Numbered from the stretch's first letter, positions 25,538 through 35,936 are shown. The stretch: DNA of 64,000 nucleotides from Paenibacillus faecis (GCF_008084145.1 NZ_VSDO01000002.1:992001-1056000); one strand, 5' to 3'. The notes: generated by a model not told the origin, from the letters alone. A program made the numbers and translations.

Positions 25538-26524
25538 ATGGAAGCGGACGCCGTGTTTGAAGGCGGAGGAGTCAAAGGAATCGCTTTTGTAGGTGGAATA
25601 GAGGTGATGGAATCCAAAGGATACGTATGGAAAAGGCTTGCGGGCACATCCGCGGGATCTATCGTGGCGGCGCTACTGGCCTGCGATTACAGAAGTTCGG
25701 AAATCAAGGCGCTCATGGAATCGCTGGACTACAATCAACTCCTTGGACGAACCTGGATGAACCAACTTCCGATTTTAAATAAAACGGTTCCTCTGATGAT
25801 GAAATCGGGAATTTACAGCAATGATGTTCTGGAGCGGATTGTGGAAAAATGGCTTGAAAATAAGGGAATCAGATGCTTTGGAGACTTACCCGAAGGAAAG
25901 CTGTCCATCATTGCCTCCAACATCAGCAACGGTAAAATGGTGGTGTTCCCGGACGATCTGCGCGATTACGGACTGTCGCCATCCCGATTTTCCATTGCGG
26001 CTGCCGTTCGGATGAGCACCACGTTACCTTACTTTTTTCAGCCCTATTTATGGAAGACGCCTTTGGATAAACAGCCGTATTACATGCTGGATGGCGGCCT
26101 GCTTAGCAATTATCCGATCTGGTTGTTTGACGTGGCAGGGATGCCCAGATGGCCAACATTCGGATTTCGGTTGTCGGCAAGACGCACGCTTGCGCATGCC
26201 AGGGATATAAACGGACCTTTCAGCCTGTTTAAAGGCGTCTTTAAAACGATGCTCCAGGCTCACGATCAACGTCACGTCGACAAACATTCGGAGGAGCGAA
26301 GCGTATTCATCCCGACGGAATCGGTGGCGACTACGAAATTCGATCTCACGGAAGAAGATAAACAGACCTTGCTCCAATCCGGCAGGATCGCGGCGGAACA
26401 ATTTTTGCGGAAATGGGACTTTGAAGAGTACAAGCGCAAATTTAGGGAAAAAGAGGCGAAGGAGCCTGTTCATGATTACTTTGGCCTGGAAGAACGGGAA
26501 CAGGAGCCGACCGTTTATCATTGA
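25538..26524 (+). CDS. Patatin-like phospholipase
   Basis: Cytoplasmic serine lipid hydrolase of 328 residues with a Ser-Asp dyad. The oxyanion loop is EGGGVKGIAFVGG (8-20), the nucleophile Ser38 is in LAGTSAGS, and the catalytic Asp is in MLDGGLLSNYP (about 185). The C-terminal third is charged and variable. RBS AAGAAGGTG precedes the ATG. It stands alone and ends in a strong terminator. Members hydrolyse phospholipid acyl esters; some act in defence or membrane turnover, but nothing here points to either. Confidence 0.88.
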   Translation: MEADAVFEGGGVKGIAFVGGIEVMESKGYVWKRLAGTSAGSIVAALLACDYRSSEIKALMESLDYNQLLGRTWMNQLPILNKTVPLMMKSGIYSNDVLERIVEKWLENKGIRCFGDLPEGKLSIIASNISNGKMVVFPDDLRDYGLSPSRFSIAAAVRMSTTLPYFFQPYLWKTPLDKQPYYMLDGGLLSNYPIWLFDVAGMPRWPTFGFRLSARRTLAHARDINGPFSLFKGVFKTMLQAHDQRHVDKHSEERSVFIPTESVATTKFDLTEEDKQTLLQSGRIAAEQFLRKWDFEEYKRKFREKEAKEPVHDYFGLEEREQEPTVYH

Positions 26525-26544
26525 CTAGGTAGATAAAAAAGCAT

Positions 26545-26590
26545 GCCCGTAAGACAGTTTGTTTCTTGCTTACGGGCTGTTTGGTTTGCC
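26545..26590 (+). terminator. Rho-independent terminator after patatin gene
   Basis: Stem GCCCGTAAG/CTTACGGGC followed by TGTTTGGTTT. Confidence 0.8.
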
Positions 26591-26666
26591 GAGGAGACCT
26601 TAGGTTTTCGATTAATTAAGTAAGGCAATAGCATCCCGCCATTATGCTGTTCAATCTCAATCCAGT

Positions 26667-26987
26667 CTAACGCTTCACCAAGTCTTCGCGAATCGGCGTA
26701 AAGACGTCGAGCAGGGCGGAGTTATCCTCCAAAGCGGTAACTCCATGTACCGCATCCCGGGGGATATGGATGGTTTCTCCCGCCTTGAGCGGGTATTCCC
26801 GGCCATCGATCCGGAAGATAAAGCTTCCGCGCAGACAGTAGCTCATTTGTTGATGGGGATGGCTGTGCTCGTATCCTTCCGCGCCTTTGGCAAAATGAAC
26901 CTCCATCATCATCAGGCTGTCCGCGGCGTTTAGAATGCAGCGTTTGACTCCCGGTTCGGCCTGTTCCCATACTCCGATATTGCTCAT
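26667..26987 (-). CDS. KdgF-like cupin (unsaturated uronate linearisation)
   Basis: Single-domain cupin of 106 residues. The metal-binding motif is H41-S-H43-P-H45-Q-Q with a later His81, and the protein ends in LLDVFTPIRED. HxHPHxQ plus FxPxRED is the pattern of KdgF, which converts the 4,5-unsaturated uronates released by polysaccharide lyases into their linear keto form. It follows the heparinase II/III-family gene by 49 nt on the same strand, which supports that role. AGGAGG precedes ATG 26987. A generic sugar-binding cupin is the alternative. Confidence 0.7.
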   Translation of the reverse strand: MSNIGVWEQAEPGVKRCILNAADSLMMMEVHFAKGAEGYEHSHPHQQMSYCLRGSFIFRIDGREYPLKAGETIHIPRDAVHGVTALEDNSALLDVFTPIREDLVKR

Positions 26988-27036
26988 AAATAAACCTCCT
27001 TTTATTTTACGTAAGGCAAGCAAACTGATTTTACAG

Positions 27037-29622
27037 TTAAGCTTGCGGCAGCAGGATGCAAAAAGTTTCAGCTTCCATCTCCAGCAAAGATCCGTCCAGC
27101 TTGCCGCCGATCGGTTGAGTCTGCCCGTCGGGTAACCTCATCGGTCCCAAAGCCAAGGTATCCAGATTTAATGTGAATGAACACGGGGCACCGTTCACCA
27201 CAACCGCGCACCACGCGCCGTCGGCATGGACGATTTTATAGCAGCGTACTTCCGGCGACGGATGCTCCAATGGAACGGCCTCGACGTGCACCGGCGGCTC
27301 CGCGTCCCGATGAGGATGCAGCACAATCAGAAAGTCGCCGGTGGAGCGGCCGTGCACCCTGAAATACTGCTGCGCCGGCAGGGGATAGTTCCCGGCCAGG
27401 GCGCCCTGATCGGTCTCGATCCAAGGCAGTCGAGGCTCGGCGATCACGGCGCTCAACCGCATGCCGCCCAGGCAGCGCGCCGCAATATGCTGCGCTCCGA
27501 TCTCCGCATCCGTGCTGAGCGTATGCAGGTTCCACACCCGCGCGGCGTCCCCCCGAATGTGATCCCAGATCACATAAACCTCCAGTCCGGCCTTGATGAA
27601 GGCGAAATGTCTCCGATACGACTCCACGGTCGGATCGGGAATGCGGCTCACCACCCTATCCAGCTCGGCGGAAAATAGCACCTGCTCGCATTGACTCCGA
27701 AGCGGGGTTTCCCGCCACGTCCCCGGTGCATCCGCGAATTGCACGACATTATGGGCGGCGCTGGACAGATACCAGTGGCGGTCGCCGTTGTAGTAACCGC
27801 CGGTGCCCGAATCGAGCGCCAGCGGCACCTGGTCGCACCAAATCGAGAAATGGCCTTCGTCATGATGGGCATGGTAGGTGAGCGACGAGGCCTCGTAGAT
27901 GGCGTAATGCTCAAACCGGATCGGACCCTCCGGGTTGCGGAAGATCACATAGCCCATCCCCGGATACTGCACCGAACGCAATTCGGGCGCTTCTTCCGGC
28001 AAATCCGGATCGGCAAACCACAACGGCGCCAAAGGATAAGGGAAAGCGCCGCTGTCCCGAACCGGCGACCCGCCGCGCCGCCATGCCCACATCATTTCCC
28101 CGGCCAGTTTCGGAGCGGTTTCCCGGTAGAAGGGAGCCGCGTACACCAGCAGCCGGAACCAGTGTTCCTGTACATTGGCGTCTCCCACGGCGGGCGTCAG
28201 CATGACCGGGGCCCCGTCCGTCCCGGCCTGAATCCGATCCGGTGAAACCGCGGTGCCGATGAGGAAGCGGTACATGCTTTTGACCTTGGGATGCCGGAAA
28301 TAGTCCGACCCCTTAAACCTCTTAAGCAGGGCAAAAAATAAAAAATAGCGATGGAGCACCGCCCCATGGTACCTGATGTTTTCCGGCCAGGCCCCCGTCT
28401 CGTCCACGACATGTTCGAGCTGCCAGTCCACGACCGATAGGGCATGTTTCAGGTAAGCCTCCGATTTCCGTTCCTCCGGGAACAGGAGGGCATAGACCCC
28501 CAGACCCGTGGCCCGGTCCGCGTTCCAGTTGCTGCGCATCCCGCCCTTTTCGTCAGGGAACTCCTCCAGATCGAAGCGGTAGTACCCCGTATCCATCATC
28601 AGCTTGGCGATATAACGGAAGTACGCAAGCAGCATCGCGGTCTCCTCCTCGTCAAAAACCCCGGAAGGCGCGATTTGACGGTAAATGACCGAGAGAACGG
28701 CCAGCCCCCGGCCGATATGGACCGCCCCGTAAATATCGTCGTCATGCCAGCCCGTTTCTTTAAAAATCCCCATCCCCGGGATGATATCGTACAGCATATA
28801 CAGCAATTTTTGCTTGCAGCGTTCCGCGCTCGCGACATCGCCTTCCAGCATAAACCGATTGGCATCCGCACCGGCCGCTTCGAGAAAATAGACCCAGGGC
28901 GTCGGCGTCGCCCGGTTGAAGGGAGGCGAAGAGAGGAAGGCATCGCCCAGCGGGTTGCCTTGATCATCGCTAAAATGAACTTCCGAATAAACCCCTATGG
29001 TGAGAGGAGCCTCCAGACCCAGCGTGACCTGGACGCTGTAGTGGTCTCCCTCCCGGACGGGAATCGGCGTCTCGTAATGAAGCACCGTGTCGGCTTCTTC
29101 GTGCGTGTTGACGATGCGGACCATTTGGGCTTGCGCCGCCGAATGATTAGCATCCGTTCCGCTTGCCGGTGTGACGCCCGATGGCTGCAGGGCCGCGGCG
29201 TTCGCGGGAACGGGCTGAAGCTCGAGCCGGCCGCCCTCCTTCACGTCCGCCCGCCAACAGGCCAGGCCCTGCGCGAAATTCGCGTTGCCGAGCTGCACCG
29301 GCAGGCCCCGCTGGGAATGCGTCACCCGCAGTTCCCGGATTCGGGCTGACCCTTGTCCCGCGACATGGATCGAGATCTTAAGATAGCGGGCCCCCTCCGG
29401 TACCCGAAAAACAAACGGCTGCGTCCGCTCGTTCGCTTGTTCCGCCAGCGGAGCCTTCATCGCCTCCGCGGCAAACCGCTCCGAAAGCTCCTTTTGCCGC
29501 TCATACTCCTGCCGCAGTGCCGGATGACGACCGACACGCTGCCGCATCGCCTCCACTTCCTCCGCGGAAATCCATCCGCCATGCCATCCCCATCCCGGGT
29601 CCTCGCCGCTCTGAAGCTTCAT
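27037..29622 (-). CDS. Heparinase II/III-family lyase
   Basis: Large polysaccharide or oligosaccharide lyase of 861 residues without a signal peptide, hence probably acting on imported oligosaccharides. An N-terminal beta-sandwich (about 70-250) resembles a carbohydrate-binding module. Residues about 270-560 form the alpha/alpha toroid. The C-terminal heparinase II/III domain contains YHAHHDEGHFSIW, LALDSGTGGYYNGD and SSAAHNVVQF. Such enzymes cleave uronic-acid glycosidic bonds by beta-elimination. ATG at 29622 follows AGGAGG at 12 nt, slightly long. It is cotranscribed with the KdgF-like cupin and divergent from the ABC transporter operon. The exact polymer is unknown. Confidence 0.8.
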   Translation of the reverse strand: MKLQSGEDPGWGWHGGWISAEEVEAMRQRVGRHPALRQEYERQKELSERFAAEAMKAPLAEQANERTQPFVFRVPEGARYLKISIHVAGQGSARIRELRVTHSQRGLPVQLGNANFAQGLACWRADVKEGGRLELQPVPANAAALQPSGVTPASGTDANHSAAQAQMVRIVNTHEEADTVLHYETPIPVREGDHYSVQVTLGLEAPLTIGVYSEVHFSDDQGNPLGDAFLSSPPFNRATPTPWVYFLEAAGADANRFMLEGDVASAERCKQKLLYMLYDIIPGMGIFKETGWHDDDIYGAVHIGRGLAVLSVIYRQIAPSGVFDEEETAMLLAYFRYIAKLMMDTGYYRFDLEEFPDEKGGMRSNWNADRATGLGVYALLFPEERKSEAYLKHALSVVDWQLEHVVDETGAWPENIRYHGAVLHRYFLFFALLKRFKGSDYFRHPKVKSMYRFLIGTAVSPDRIQAGTDGAPVMLTPAVGDANVQEHWFRLLVYAAPFYRETAPKLAGEMMWAWRRGGSPVRDSGAFPYPLAPLWFADPDLPEEAPELRSVQYPGMGYVIFRNPEGPIRFEHYAIYEASSLTYHAHHDEGHFSIWCDQVPLALDSGTGGYYNGDRHWYLSSAAHNVVQFADAPGTWRETPLRSQCEQVLFSAELDRVVSRIPDPTVESYRRHFAFIKAGLEVYVIWDHIRGDAARVWNLHTLSTDAEIGAQHIAARCLGGMRLSAVIAEPRLPWIETDQGALAGNYPLPAQQYFRVHGRSTGDFLIVLHPHRDAEPPVHVEAVPLEHPSPEVRCYKIVHADGAWCAVVVNGAPCSFTLNLDTLALGPMRLPDGQTQPIGGKLDGSLLEMEAETFCILLPQA

Positions 29623-29843
29623 CGATCTCGTGCACCTCCTAACGATTTCTTTCCTTATTTTAGCAAGTATCAAGCCCTCTTCGGGATGGAGAATCAAGCG
29701 ATGGAGAGGGGACAAATCGACTGAATCGGCCGAAAAGTGATTTTCCCCCCTGCACACAGTGGGTTTTTCCCTAACCGCTTCGGTCCGCGGACTTTTATCT
29801 TAGGATTAAGAAAGGCAACGCTTCATGACGGGAGGAAAAACTT

Positions 29844-30740
29844 GTGAATCGTACAAAACGCCAAATCCATGCCTGGACGTTCGTCGCGCCGAGTCTCTTT
29901 TTAACGCTGGTGTTTGGGGTGTACCCGATAGTTTGGGCGCTCAAGTACATGTTTTACGATTACCAGGGATATGGAGAACCTTTATTCATCGGATTGGATA
30001 ACTTTGCGAGGCTGTTTCGGGATACGGAGTTCTGGCAGTCGGTTCTGAACACGCTGGTGTATGCCGGCGGGAAACTGCTGGTGACGATTCCTTTGTCGTT
30101 CGTGCTGGCGGTTATCCTGAACCGGGCTTTCAAGGGGCGGCACCTGCTGCGGGCGGTGTACTTCCTGCCGACCATCGTCAGCGCCTCCGTGATGGCGATC
30201 GTGTTCTATGTCCTGTTCAACTCTTATAACGGGATGATCAATCAGCTGCTGATGAAATCGGGCATCGTGTCGGCTCCGATCGATTGGCTGGGCCCCGAAT
30301 ACGCCCTGCTGACTTCGATCATCATCGCGATCTGGGGGGCGGTGGGCAACTACATGCTGCTGTTCATCGCCGGTCTGCAAAATATCCCCGAAGATCTGTA
30401 CGAGGCGGCCTCCCTGGACGGGGCCGGACCTGTCCGCAAAATGTGGAGCATTACCGTACCGATGCTGGGGCCGGTTCTGCAAATGATCATCATGCTGGCG
30501 ATCACCGTTTCGCTCAAAGGGTACGAGAGCATTATGGTGTTGACGGAAGGCGGGCCTTACGGCAAGACGAATGTCATGTACCTTTACCTATACAAGTTGT
30601 TCTTCCCGGTATCGAGCGGGGGAATGAGCGCGCAGCAGTTCGGCTACGGCAGTGCGGTCGGGTTTGCGACGGCGGTGATCGTCGGGGTGATCACGCTGAT
30701 CTATTTCCGGATGTCCAAAAAACTGAACGAACTCTATTAA
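29844..30740 (+). CDS. Carbohydrate ABC transporter permease (MalF/UgpA class)
   Basis: Six-helix inner permease of 298 residues for a CUT1-type sugar importer. The cytoplasmic EAA loop that contacts the ATPase is EDLYEAASLDGAGPVRKMWS. GTG start with GGGAGG. It heads an operon: second permease 18 nt later, then sensor kinase and response regulator. No ATPase gene is present in the cluster, so a shared MsmX-like ATPase elsewhere must energise it, which is normal for Bacillales. Confidence 0.9.
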   Translation: MNRTKRQIHAWTFVAPSLFLTLVFGVYPIVWALKYMFYDYQGYGEPLFIGLDNFARLFRDTEFWQSVLNTLVYAGGKLLVTIPLSFVLAVILNRAFKGRHLLRAVYFLPTIVSASVMAIVFYVLFNSYNGMINQLLMKSGIVSAPIDWLGPEYALLTSIIIAIWGAVGNYMLLFIAGLQNIPEDLYEAASLDGAGPVRKMWSITVPMLGPVLQMIIMLAITVSLKGYESIMVLTEGGPYGKTNVMYLYLYKLFFPVSSGGMSAQQFGYGSAVGFATAVIVGVITLIYFRMSKKLNELY

Positions 30741-30758
30741 ACGAAAGGAGATCAACCG

Positions 30759-31640
30759 ATGAATACACTATATCCGTCCATCACGGCATCCCGAAGAAAA
30801 ACGCTTCCCTGGCGCAAGCTGGCATCGAATATATTGTTGTGGGCGTTTCTGCTGATCGTCGCCGTGTTTACGCTATTTCCGATCCTGCTGGCTTTCTTCG
30901 GCTCGCTGAAGTCCAATCTGGAGATCACGACGGGCTCCGGCCTGCTGCCGCAGGAATGGAAATTCAGCAATTACGCGCAGGCGTGGGAAGTGGCCAATTT
31001 TGCCCGCTTTACCTGGAACAGCCTGTTTATCAGTTTCTTTACGACCGTAGGCACGCTGCTGATCGGTACGATGGCCGCTTATGCCGTGGCACGGATTGAT
31101 TTTATCGGTAAAAAGTTCTACGTGTTTCTGCAATCCAGCACCTTGTTTATCTCGATCGGCGCCGTCGTCTTAAGACCCCAATTCGATTTGATGGTGGCGC
31201 TGAATCTGCAAAAATCGCTGTGGGGCGTGATCCTGCTGTTGATCAGCGCGCATGCCACGGTGTTCTTCATGCTGATCGGCTTTGTCCGCGCCATCCCGAA
31301 GGAGTTGGACGAGGCCGCTTATATTGACGGTTGTAATTTTTACAGCACCTATACTAGAATTATTCTGCCTTTGCTGGCCCCGGCGCTGGGCGTGGCCGGA
31401 CTCTGGTCCTTCCGCGGCGCTTGGAACGAATATATCCTGCCCCTGGTCTTTACGATGACCCAGCCCGATCTGCAGACGCTGACCGTCGGACTGGCCAGTT
31501 TGAAATACGGCGTGGGCGATGCCGCGCAGCCGCAGCTCATGTTGGCCGGCGCGTGTCTGTCCATTTTGCCGATGCTGCTGGTGTATGTGTTCGCCAATAA
31601 ATCTTTCATGCAGATGACGGCGGGTTCGGTCAAAGGGTAG
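30759..31640 (+). CDS. Carbohydrate ABC transporter permease (MalG/UgpE class)
   Basis: Second membrane subunit, 293 residues, with six predicted helices and EAA loop KELDEAAYIDGCNFYSTYTR. It starts 18 nt after the first permease behind AAAGGAG and ends MQMTAGSVKG, the usual C-terminus of CUT1 permeases. It forms the translocation channel with the upstream gene. The binding protein is probably the lipoprotein encoded at 36172. Confidence 0.9.
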   Translation: MNTLYPSITASRRKTLPWRKLASNILLWAFLLIVAVFTLFPILLAFFGSLKSNLEITTGSGLLPQEWKFSNYAQAWEVANFARFTWNSLFISFFTTVGTLLIGTMAAYAVARIDFIGKKFYVFLQSSTLFISIGAVVLRPQFDLMVALNLQKSLWGVILLLISAHATVFFMLIGFVRAIPKELDEAAYIDGCNFYSTYTRIILPLLAPALGVAGLWSFRGAWNEYILPLVFTMTQPDLQTLTVGLASLKYGVGDAAQPQLMLAGACLSILPMLLVYVFANKSFMQMTAGSVKG

Positions 31641-31696
31641 ACGACGGGCGCTCTCGACAGGAAAGGGCGGCGGGCAGGGATGACGAAGGAGCGTGA

Positions 31697-33472
31697 ATGC
31701 ATTTGAAGACATGGATTTACCGGACTTCCTTGCGAAAAAGAATGTGGGTCTCCTTTGCCGGCCTTACGGTACTTTGCATCGCTGTCACCGGCCTATGTTC
31801 CTATGTGATCGCGGCCCGCGCCATGGAGCGCAATTCCACCCAGCTGAACCACAGCGTGCTCAACCAATCCGTCAACGTGCTGGACCAGAAGCTGAAGCAG
31901 ATCGTGGTGGCCTCCTCCACCATGACGTTAAGCGAAACTTACAAACAGACGATTCGCGATATTCAGGCCGACAATCGGGGCCGGTATTTCGCGAATTTTT
32001 CGCTGCTTCAAGGGCTGTTTACGCAGGCTGAGCTGACAGAAAATTCGATTGACTCGATCCTGATCAGCACGCCGAGCGGCGATTTCTATTCCAGCGGCAA
32101 GACGCGAAAAACCGACGTCCCTTTTAACTCCACGGCCATTTATCAGCGGATTAAGGACGAGCCCGAAACGCGATGGATTGAAAGCCATGAGGATGAGCTG
32201 TTTGCCGGAAAAGAGGAGGTCGTCACGCTAGTTTTGCAATCGCTTACAGAGACGTATGTACCCGATGTGTTCCTCATCGTCAATGTCGATGCTCGGATGC
32301 TGGGGGAGGTCGTCAGTGAAGGGCTTAACCCGGGATCGGCCCACTTTTTGCTCATGAACACCTCGGGGGCGAGCGTGCTCGGAGATCAGGGGCGGCCGGC
32401 ATGGACGAAGTCCCCGGAATTCATCCGGAAGCTGGCGGCGAGCGGCAGCGGGAATTTCGAGTATAAAAGCCCGGACGGCACCATGCTGGTGAGCTACGCC
32501 ATCTCCGCGTTCGCCACCGATTGGATGCTGGTCAGTTATCTGTCGAAATCGGATCTGCTCGCGCCCGTTCACCAGATTCAATGGCTGGTGCTGGCGATTA
32601 TGGCGTTCTGCACGCTGACTGCGCTGCTGCTCGCCCGGTATTTGTCGGGTTTGCTGCTCTCCCCGCTGCTCCGGCTGCAAAAGACGATGAAACGGGTCGA
32701 GCACGAGGATTTAGGAGCGCGCTTCGTAAGTCCCTTCCAGGACGAAATCGGGGAAGCCGGACGGAAGTTCAATCAGATGCTGGACCGGATCGGGCAACTG
32801 ATCGCCGAGGTGAAGGCGTCGGAGAACGAGAAACGGAAAGCGGAAATCAAGGCGCTGCAGGCGCAGATCGATCCGCATTTTTTATACAACACGTTAAATA
32901 CGATTTACTGGAAATGCGAGATGGACGAGTACGAGGATGTCAAAGCGATGGTCCTGTCCTTGTCGGCGTTATTCCGCCTGGGACTGAATCAGGGCAAAGA
33001 GATCACGACACTAGGCAAGGAACTGGAACATGCCCGCCAGTATTTAAACCTGCAGCAGCAATGCTATGAGGGCCTGTTCGAGTTTTCGATCCATGCGCCG
33101 CCCGAACTGCTGGAGCTGCCCGTCCTGAAAATCATCATCCAGCCTCTGGTGGAGAACTCCATCCTTCACGGCTTGAAGGATAAGCGGGAGGCGGGAATGA
33201 TTCGGATCGAGGCCGAGTCCGCGGGCGGCAGCCTGGTCATTTCGGTGACGGACAACGGGGTCGGCCTGGATGCGGAGCGGATGGATGAAAAGCTGCGGCT
33301 GCCCGCCGACTGCAAAGGGTATGCCTTATCCAACATCTGCAACCGCCTGGCTTTGTACTACGGCAAGGGGGCGGGTTTGCGCTTTCTCAGCCGTCCCGGT
33401 GAAACGGTTGCGGTTCTTACCATGACAATGGAAAGCGAGAGGGATGAACCATGGAACATTATGACCCGATAA
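31697..33472 (+). CDS. YesM-type sensor histidine kinase
   Basis: Membrane sensor of 591 residues. TM1 is at about 12-34, then an extracellular Cache-like domain to about 285, TM2 at about 295-315, and HAMP at about 315-370. The His kinase domain carries the YesM motif ALQAQIDPHFLYNTLNTIYW, and the ATPase has IIQPLVENSILHGL and DNGVGLD. ATG at 31697 lies behind AAGGAG. It overlaps the response regulator gene by 22 nt. By position it should sense the imported oligosaccharide and switch on the flanking transport and lyase genes. Confidence 0.9.
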   Translation: MHLKTWIYRTSLRKRMWVSFAGLTVLCIAVTGLCSYVIAARAMERNSTQLNHSVLNQSVNVLDQKLKQIVVASSTMTLSETYKQTIRDIQADNRGRYFANFSLLQGLFTQAELTENSIDSILISTPSGDFYSSGKTRKTDVPFNSTAIYQRIKDEPETRWIESHEDELFAGKEEVVTLVLQSLTETYVPDVFLIVNVDARMLGEVVSEGLNPGSAHFLLMNTSGASVLGDQGRPAWTKSPEFIRKLAASGSGNFEYKSPDGTMLVSYAISAFATDWMLVSYLSKSDLLAPVHQIQWLVLAIMAFCTLTALLLARYLSGLLLSPLLRLQKTMKRVEHEDLGARFVSPFQDEIGEAGRKFNQMLDRIGQLIAEVKASENEKRKAEIKALQAQIDPHFLYNTLNTIYWKCEMDEYEDVKAMVLSLSALFRLGLNQGKEITTLGKELEHARQYLNLQQQCYEGLFEFSIHAPPELLELPVLKIIIQPLVENSILHGLKDKREAGMIRIEAESAGGSLVISVTDNGVGLDAERMDEKLRLPADCKGYALSNICNRLALYYGKGAGLRFLSRPGETVAVLTMTMESERDEPWNIMTR

Positions 33473-35076
33473 AAATTTGTATTATCGACGATATTCCGGC
33501 GGTGGTGCGCGGACTGTCGCAACGGATTGCCTGGGAGGATCACGGGATGACGGTCGCGGCCACGGCCTCCAACGGGCATGAGGGGCTCGAATGCCTGCGC
33601 CGCGTCCGCCCCGATATCGTGCTGACGGATATTCGCATGCCGCTGATGGACGGGCTGGAGATGATGCGGACGATTTTGCCGGAGCAGCCGGGGGTCAAGG
33701 TGATCTTTTTCACGGCGTATACCGACTTCTCGTATGCCCAGGAGGCGGTCAAATTGGGGGCGTTCGATTTCATCGTCAAGCCCTTCACCCCCGCCCAGGT
33801 GCTGGAGGTGGCGCTGAAAGCGAAGGCGTCGATCGAGCGGGAGCGCAGCAAAGCCGCTTATATGCAGGGAATGGAGCGGAAGCTGCGGGAAAGCCTGCCC
33901 TATCTGAGACAGGAATTTATGCGCCTGCTCATCCGGTACGGCACCCGGCAGCAGAGCCAGAGCCGGCAGTGGGATTTCTACGGCATCACGATGGAGAAGA
34001 ACGACTTCTGGGTCATGGTCGCGGAGATGGATCATTTCCCGGAGAGGACGGCGGATTTGCCGGTCGGTGAGGTGGAGCTGATCCGCTTTGCCGTGCAGAA
34101 TATTTTGGAGGAGACCGTCTCGTCCCATACCAGCGGCATTGTGTTTCGCGAAAATATCAACCAGTTCGTGATCGTCGCCAATCCGGCCGCCGCGATGGAC
34201 GCGGGGCAGCTCGCGGAGAAATGCCGCGAACATGTGTGCAGGCACACGTACCAAACCGTATCGATCGGCGTGGGCCATGAGGTGAAGGATACGTCGCAAT
34301 TGGCGGCTTCGTACGCGCAGGCGCTGGCCGCGTTGGCCAATACGTTTTTGTCGGGCGGAAATAGCGTTTATCTGTACAAAGACGGGGAATTCCGGGGGGC
34401 GGACGAGCCGCAATACTCTTACGAGCAGGAGAAAGAGCTGTTGTTCTGCCTGCGTTCCGCGAACCTCGACAAGGCGGAGGAGCAGCTGCAAGGGATCTGG
34501 GACGGGTGGATTTCCGCCGGGAAGAATCCGCATCCTTCGGTTCTGAAGACGCTATGCCTGGAGCTGGCCCATGCGATCCATCGAACGTTTGCGGAAAAAG
34601 GCACGGTCGAGGAGATCCAGGAGCTGGAGGGCAAGCTGGCGGATATGAACAAAGCGGCCACGTTTGAGGAGCTGTGCGGCTTGATCCGGGAATTTTGCCG
34701 GCAGGGCTGCGGCTATTTGCGGAAGCGCCAGGTCAGCGAGTCCAGGGTGCTGGTCGAGCGGGGCATTGCGCATATCCAGCGGCATCTGCACGAGAATTTG
34801 TCCGTGGCGGACTGCGCCAAGGCGGTGCACTTGAGTCCGAGCTATTTTTCCAACTTGTTCAAAAAAGAAATGGGTGTCACTTTGGCCCAATACATCACCC
34901 ACTGCCGGATGGAGAAGGCGAAGGAACTGGTGCTCGAAGGGATGCAGGTGCAGGATATTGCCGGATCGCTCGGGTACGAGGACCGTCCGTATTTTACCGA
35001 ACTATTCAAGAAGCATACCGGCGTGACGCCGACGGAGTTCCGGACGAAGTATGCGGCGAATATTGAAAAGATATGA
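33451..35076 (+). CDS. YesN-type AraC response regulator
   Basis: Response regulator of 541 residues. The receiver (1-125) has acidic residues IIDDI and phosphoacceptor Asp in VLTDIRMPLMDG. A long linker domain spans about 130-430. The C-terminal AraC tandem helix-turn-helix (about 440-540) contains LSVADCAKAVHLSPSYFSNL and VQDIAGSLGYEDRPYFTEL. It partners the overlapping YesM-like kinase. A damaged copy of the AraC part is found at 46473-46523. Confidence 0.9.
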   Translation: MEHYDPIKICIIDDIPAVVRGLSQRIAWEDHGMTVAATASNGHEGLECLRRVRPDIVLTDIRMPLMDGLEMMRTILPEQPGVKVIFFTAYTDFSYAQEAVKLGAFDFIVKPFTPAQVLEVALKAKASIERERSKAAYMQGMERKLRESLPYLRQEFMRLLIRYGTRQQSQSRQWDFYGITMEKNDFWVMVAEMDHFPERTADLPVGEVELIRFAVQNILEETVSSHTSGIVFRENINQFVIVANPAAAMDAGQLAEKCREHVCRHTYQTVSIGVGHEVKDTSQLAASYAQALAALANTFLSGGNSVYLYKDGEFRGADEPQYSYEQEKELLFCLRSANLDKAEEQLQGIWDGWISAGKNPHPSVLKTLCLELAHAIHRTFAEKGTVEEIQELEGKLADMNKAATFEELCGLIREFCRQGCGYLRKRQVSESRVLVERGIAHIQRHLHENLSVADCAKAVHLSPSYFSNLFKKEMGVTLAQYITHCRMEKAKELVLEGMQVQDIAGSLGYEDRPYFTELFKKHTGVTPTEFRTKYAANIEKI

Positions 35077-35263
35077 ACATAGCTGAAGTTCAAAAATTTA
35101 ATTTATGCCAACTTGTCGCAAGACATTTTGCAAGCTGCAAGAGTGGGGGGGGAGTATTGGTAAAAGCGAAAAGGGTGTCAACTATTTTTCAAAAATATAG
35201 AAGATAGGACTTTGCGGAATTTCCAAGTATTGTATAATAATTTTGGACTGTTGTTCAATTCCT

Positions 35264-35474
35264 CGAATTAAAGGGAATTCTTCCCGTTAATTGGGTACGT
35301 ATGCGGCTGCAGAGGCAAATTAGCTGGAAAACCTCCCGTTAATTCGCCTGAAATGGTGAATTTCGGCAATAGGGCAGCGAAATAGATGGAGTTTTTCCAG
35401 CTAAATCTGAATAAAGAGCCAAGAGCGGTACATTAACGGGATATTTTCCCGTTAATCATGTAGACTCCGACGGG
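35264..35474. repeat. Four-hairpin composite repeat, copy B
   Basis: Same four palindromes in the same order as copy A, starting CGAATTAAAGGGAATTC and ending TAGACTCCGACGG, with the shared spacer words ATGCGGCTGC and GAGCGGTACATTAACGGG. It lies between the response regulator and the sugar-binding protein of one transporter locus. Confidence 0.85.
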
Positions 35475-35744
35475 GGGCTTTTAGTTATTATCAGGTCAAA
35501 CAAAAAGAAGCTTATAATAGGGGACATATCGCGATATCTTTCAAGTGAATTATTTGAAGTGGCACAAGGTATAACTCAAACGATTCTTTATATGAAAGAA
35601 TTGTGACTACCAAAAAATTCAGCTGTAATGGAACCATGACGGAAGCTGACTTTTTAGCTGATAAAAACAGTGCCTTTTTAGAATTTGTTTTAGAATATCG
35701 AGATTTAGCTAATCATCTCAAATGCATAGATACAGGCCATTTCC

Positions 35745-35936
35745 ATGTATTTTGAAAGACGGGATTCTTCTATAGTTGATATAGACTCGTCCGAACAGGC
35801 TATAATTATTCATTTTAGGAATTGAACTCAAGGTGGATGCGTGTATTAGAAAAGAGTCCCTTTATTTACTTTTGATGATGAAGGAAGTATGGATTATAGG
35901 TATCACGGAGAAACCCCCGGCAGTTCGAGTAACTGA
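35745..35936 (+). pseudogene. Broken small gene with two in-frame stops
   Basis: From ATG 35745 one frame reads MYFERRDSSIVDIDSSEQA, IIIHFRN-stop-TQGGCVY, stop-KRVPLFTFDDEGSMDYRY, HGETPGSSSN-stop. The protein-like composition continues across a TGA and a TAG in the same frame, so this is a decayed gene. I do not recognise the family; short acidic sequences of this kind are common among immunity proteins. Nothing else is apparent from 35475 to 35744. Confidence 0.4.
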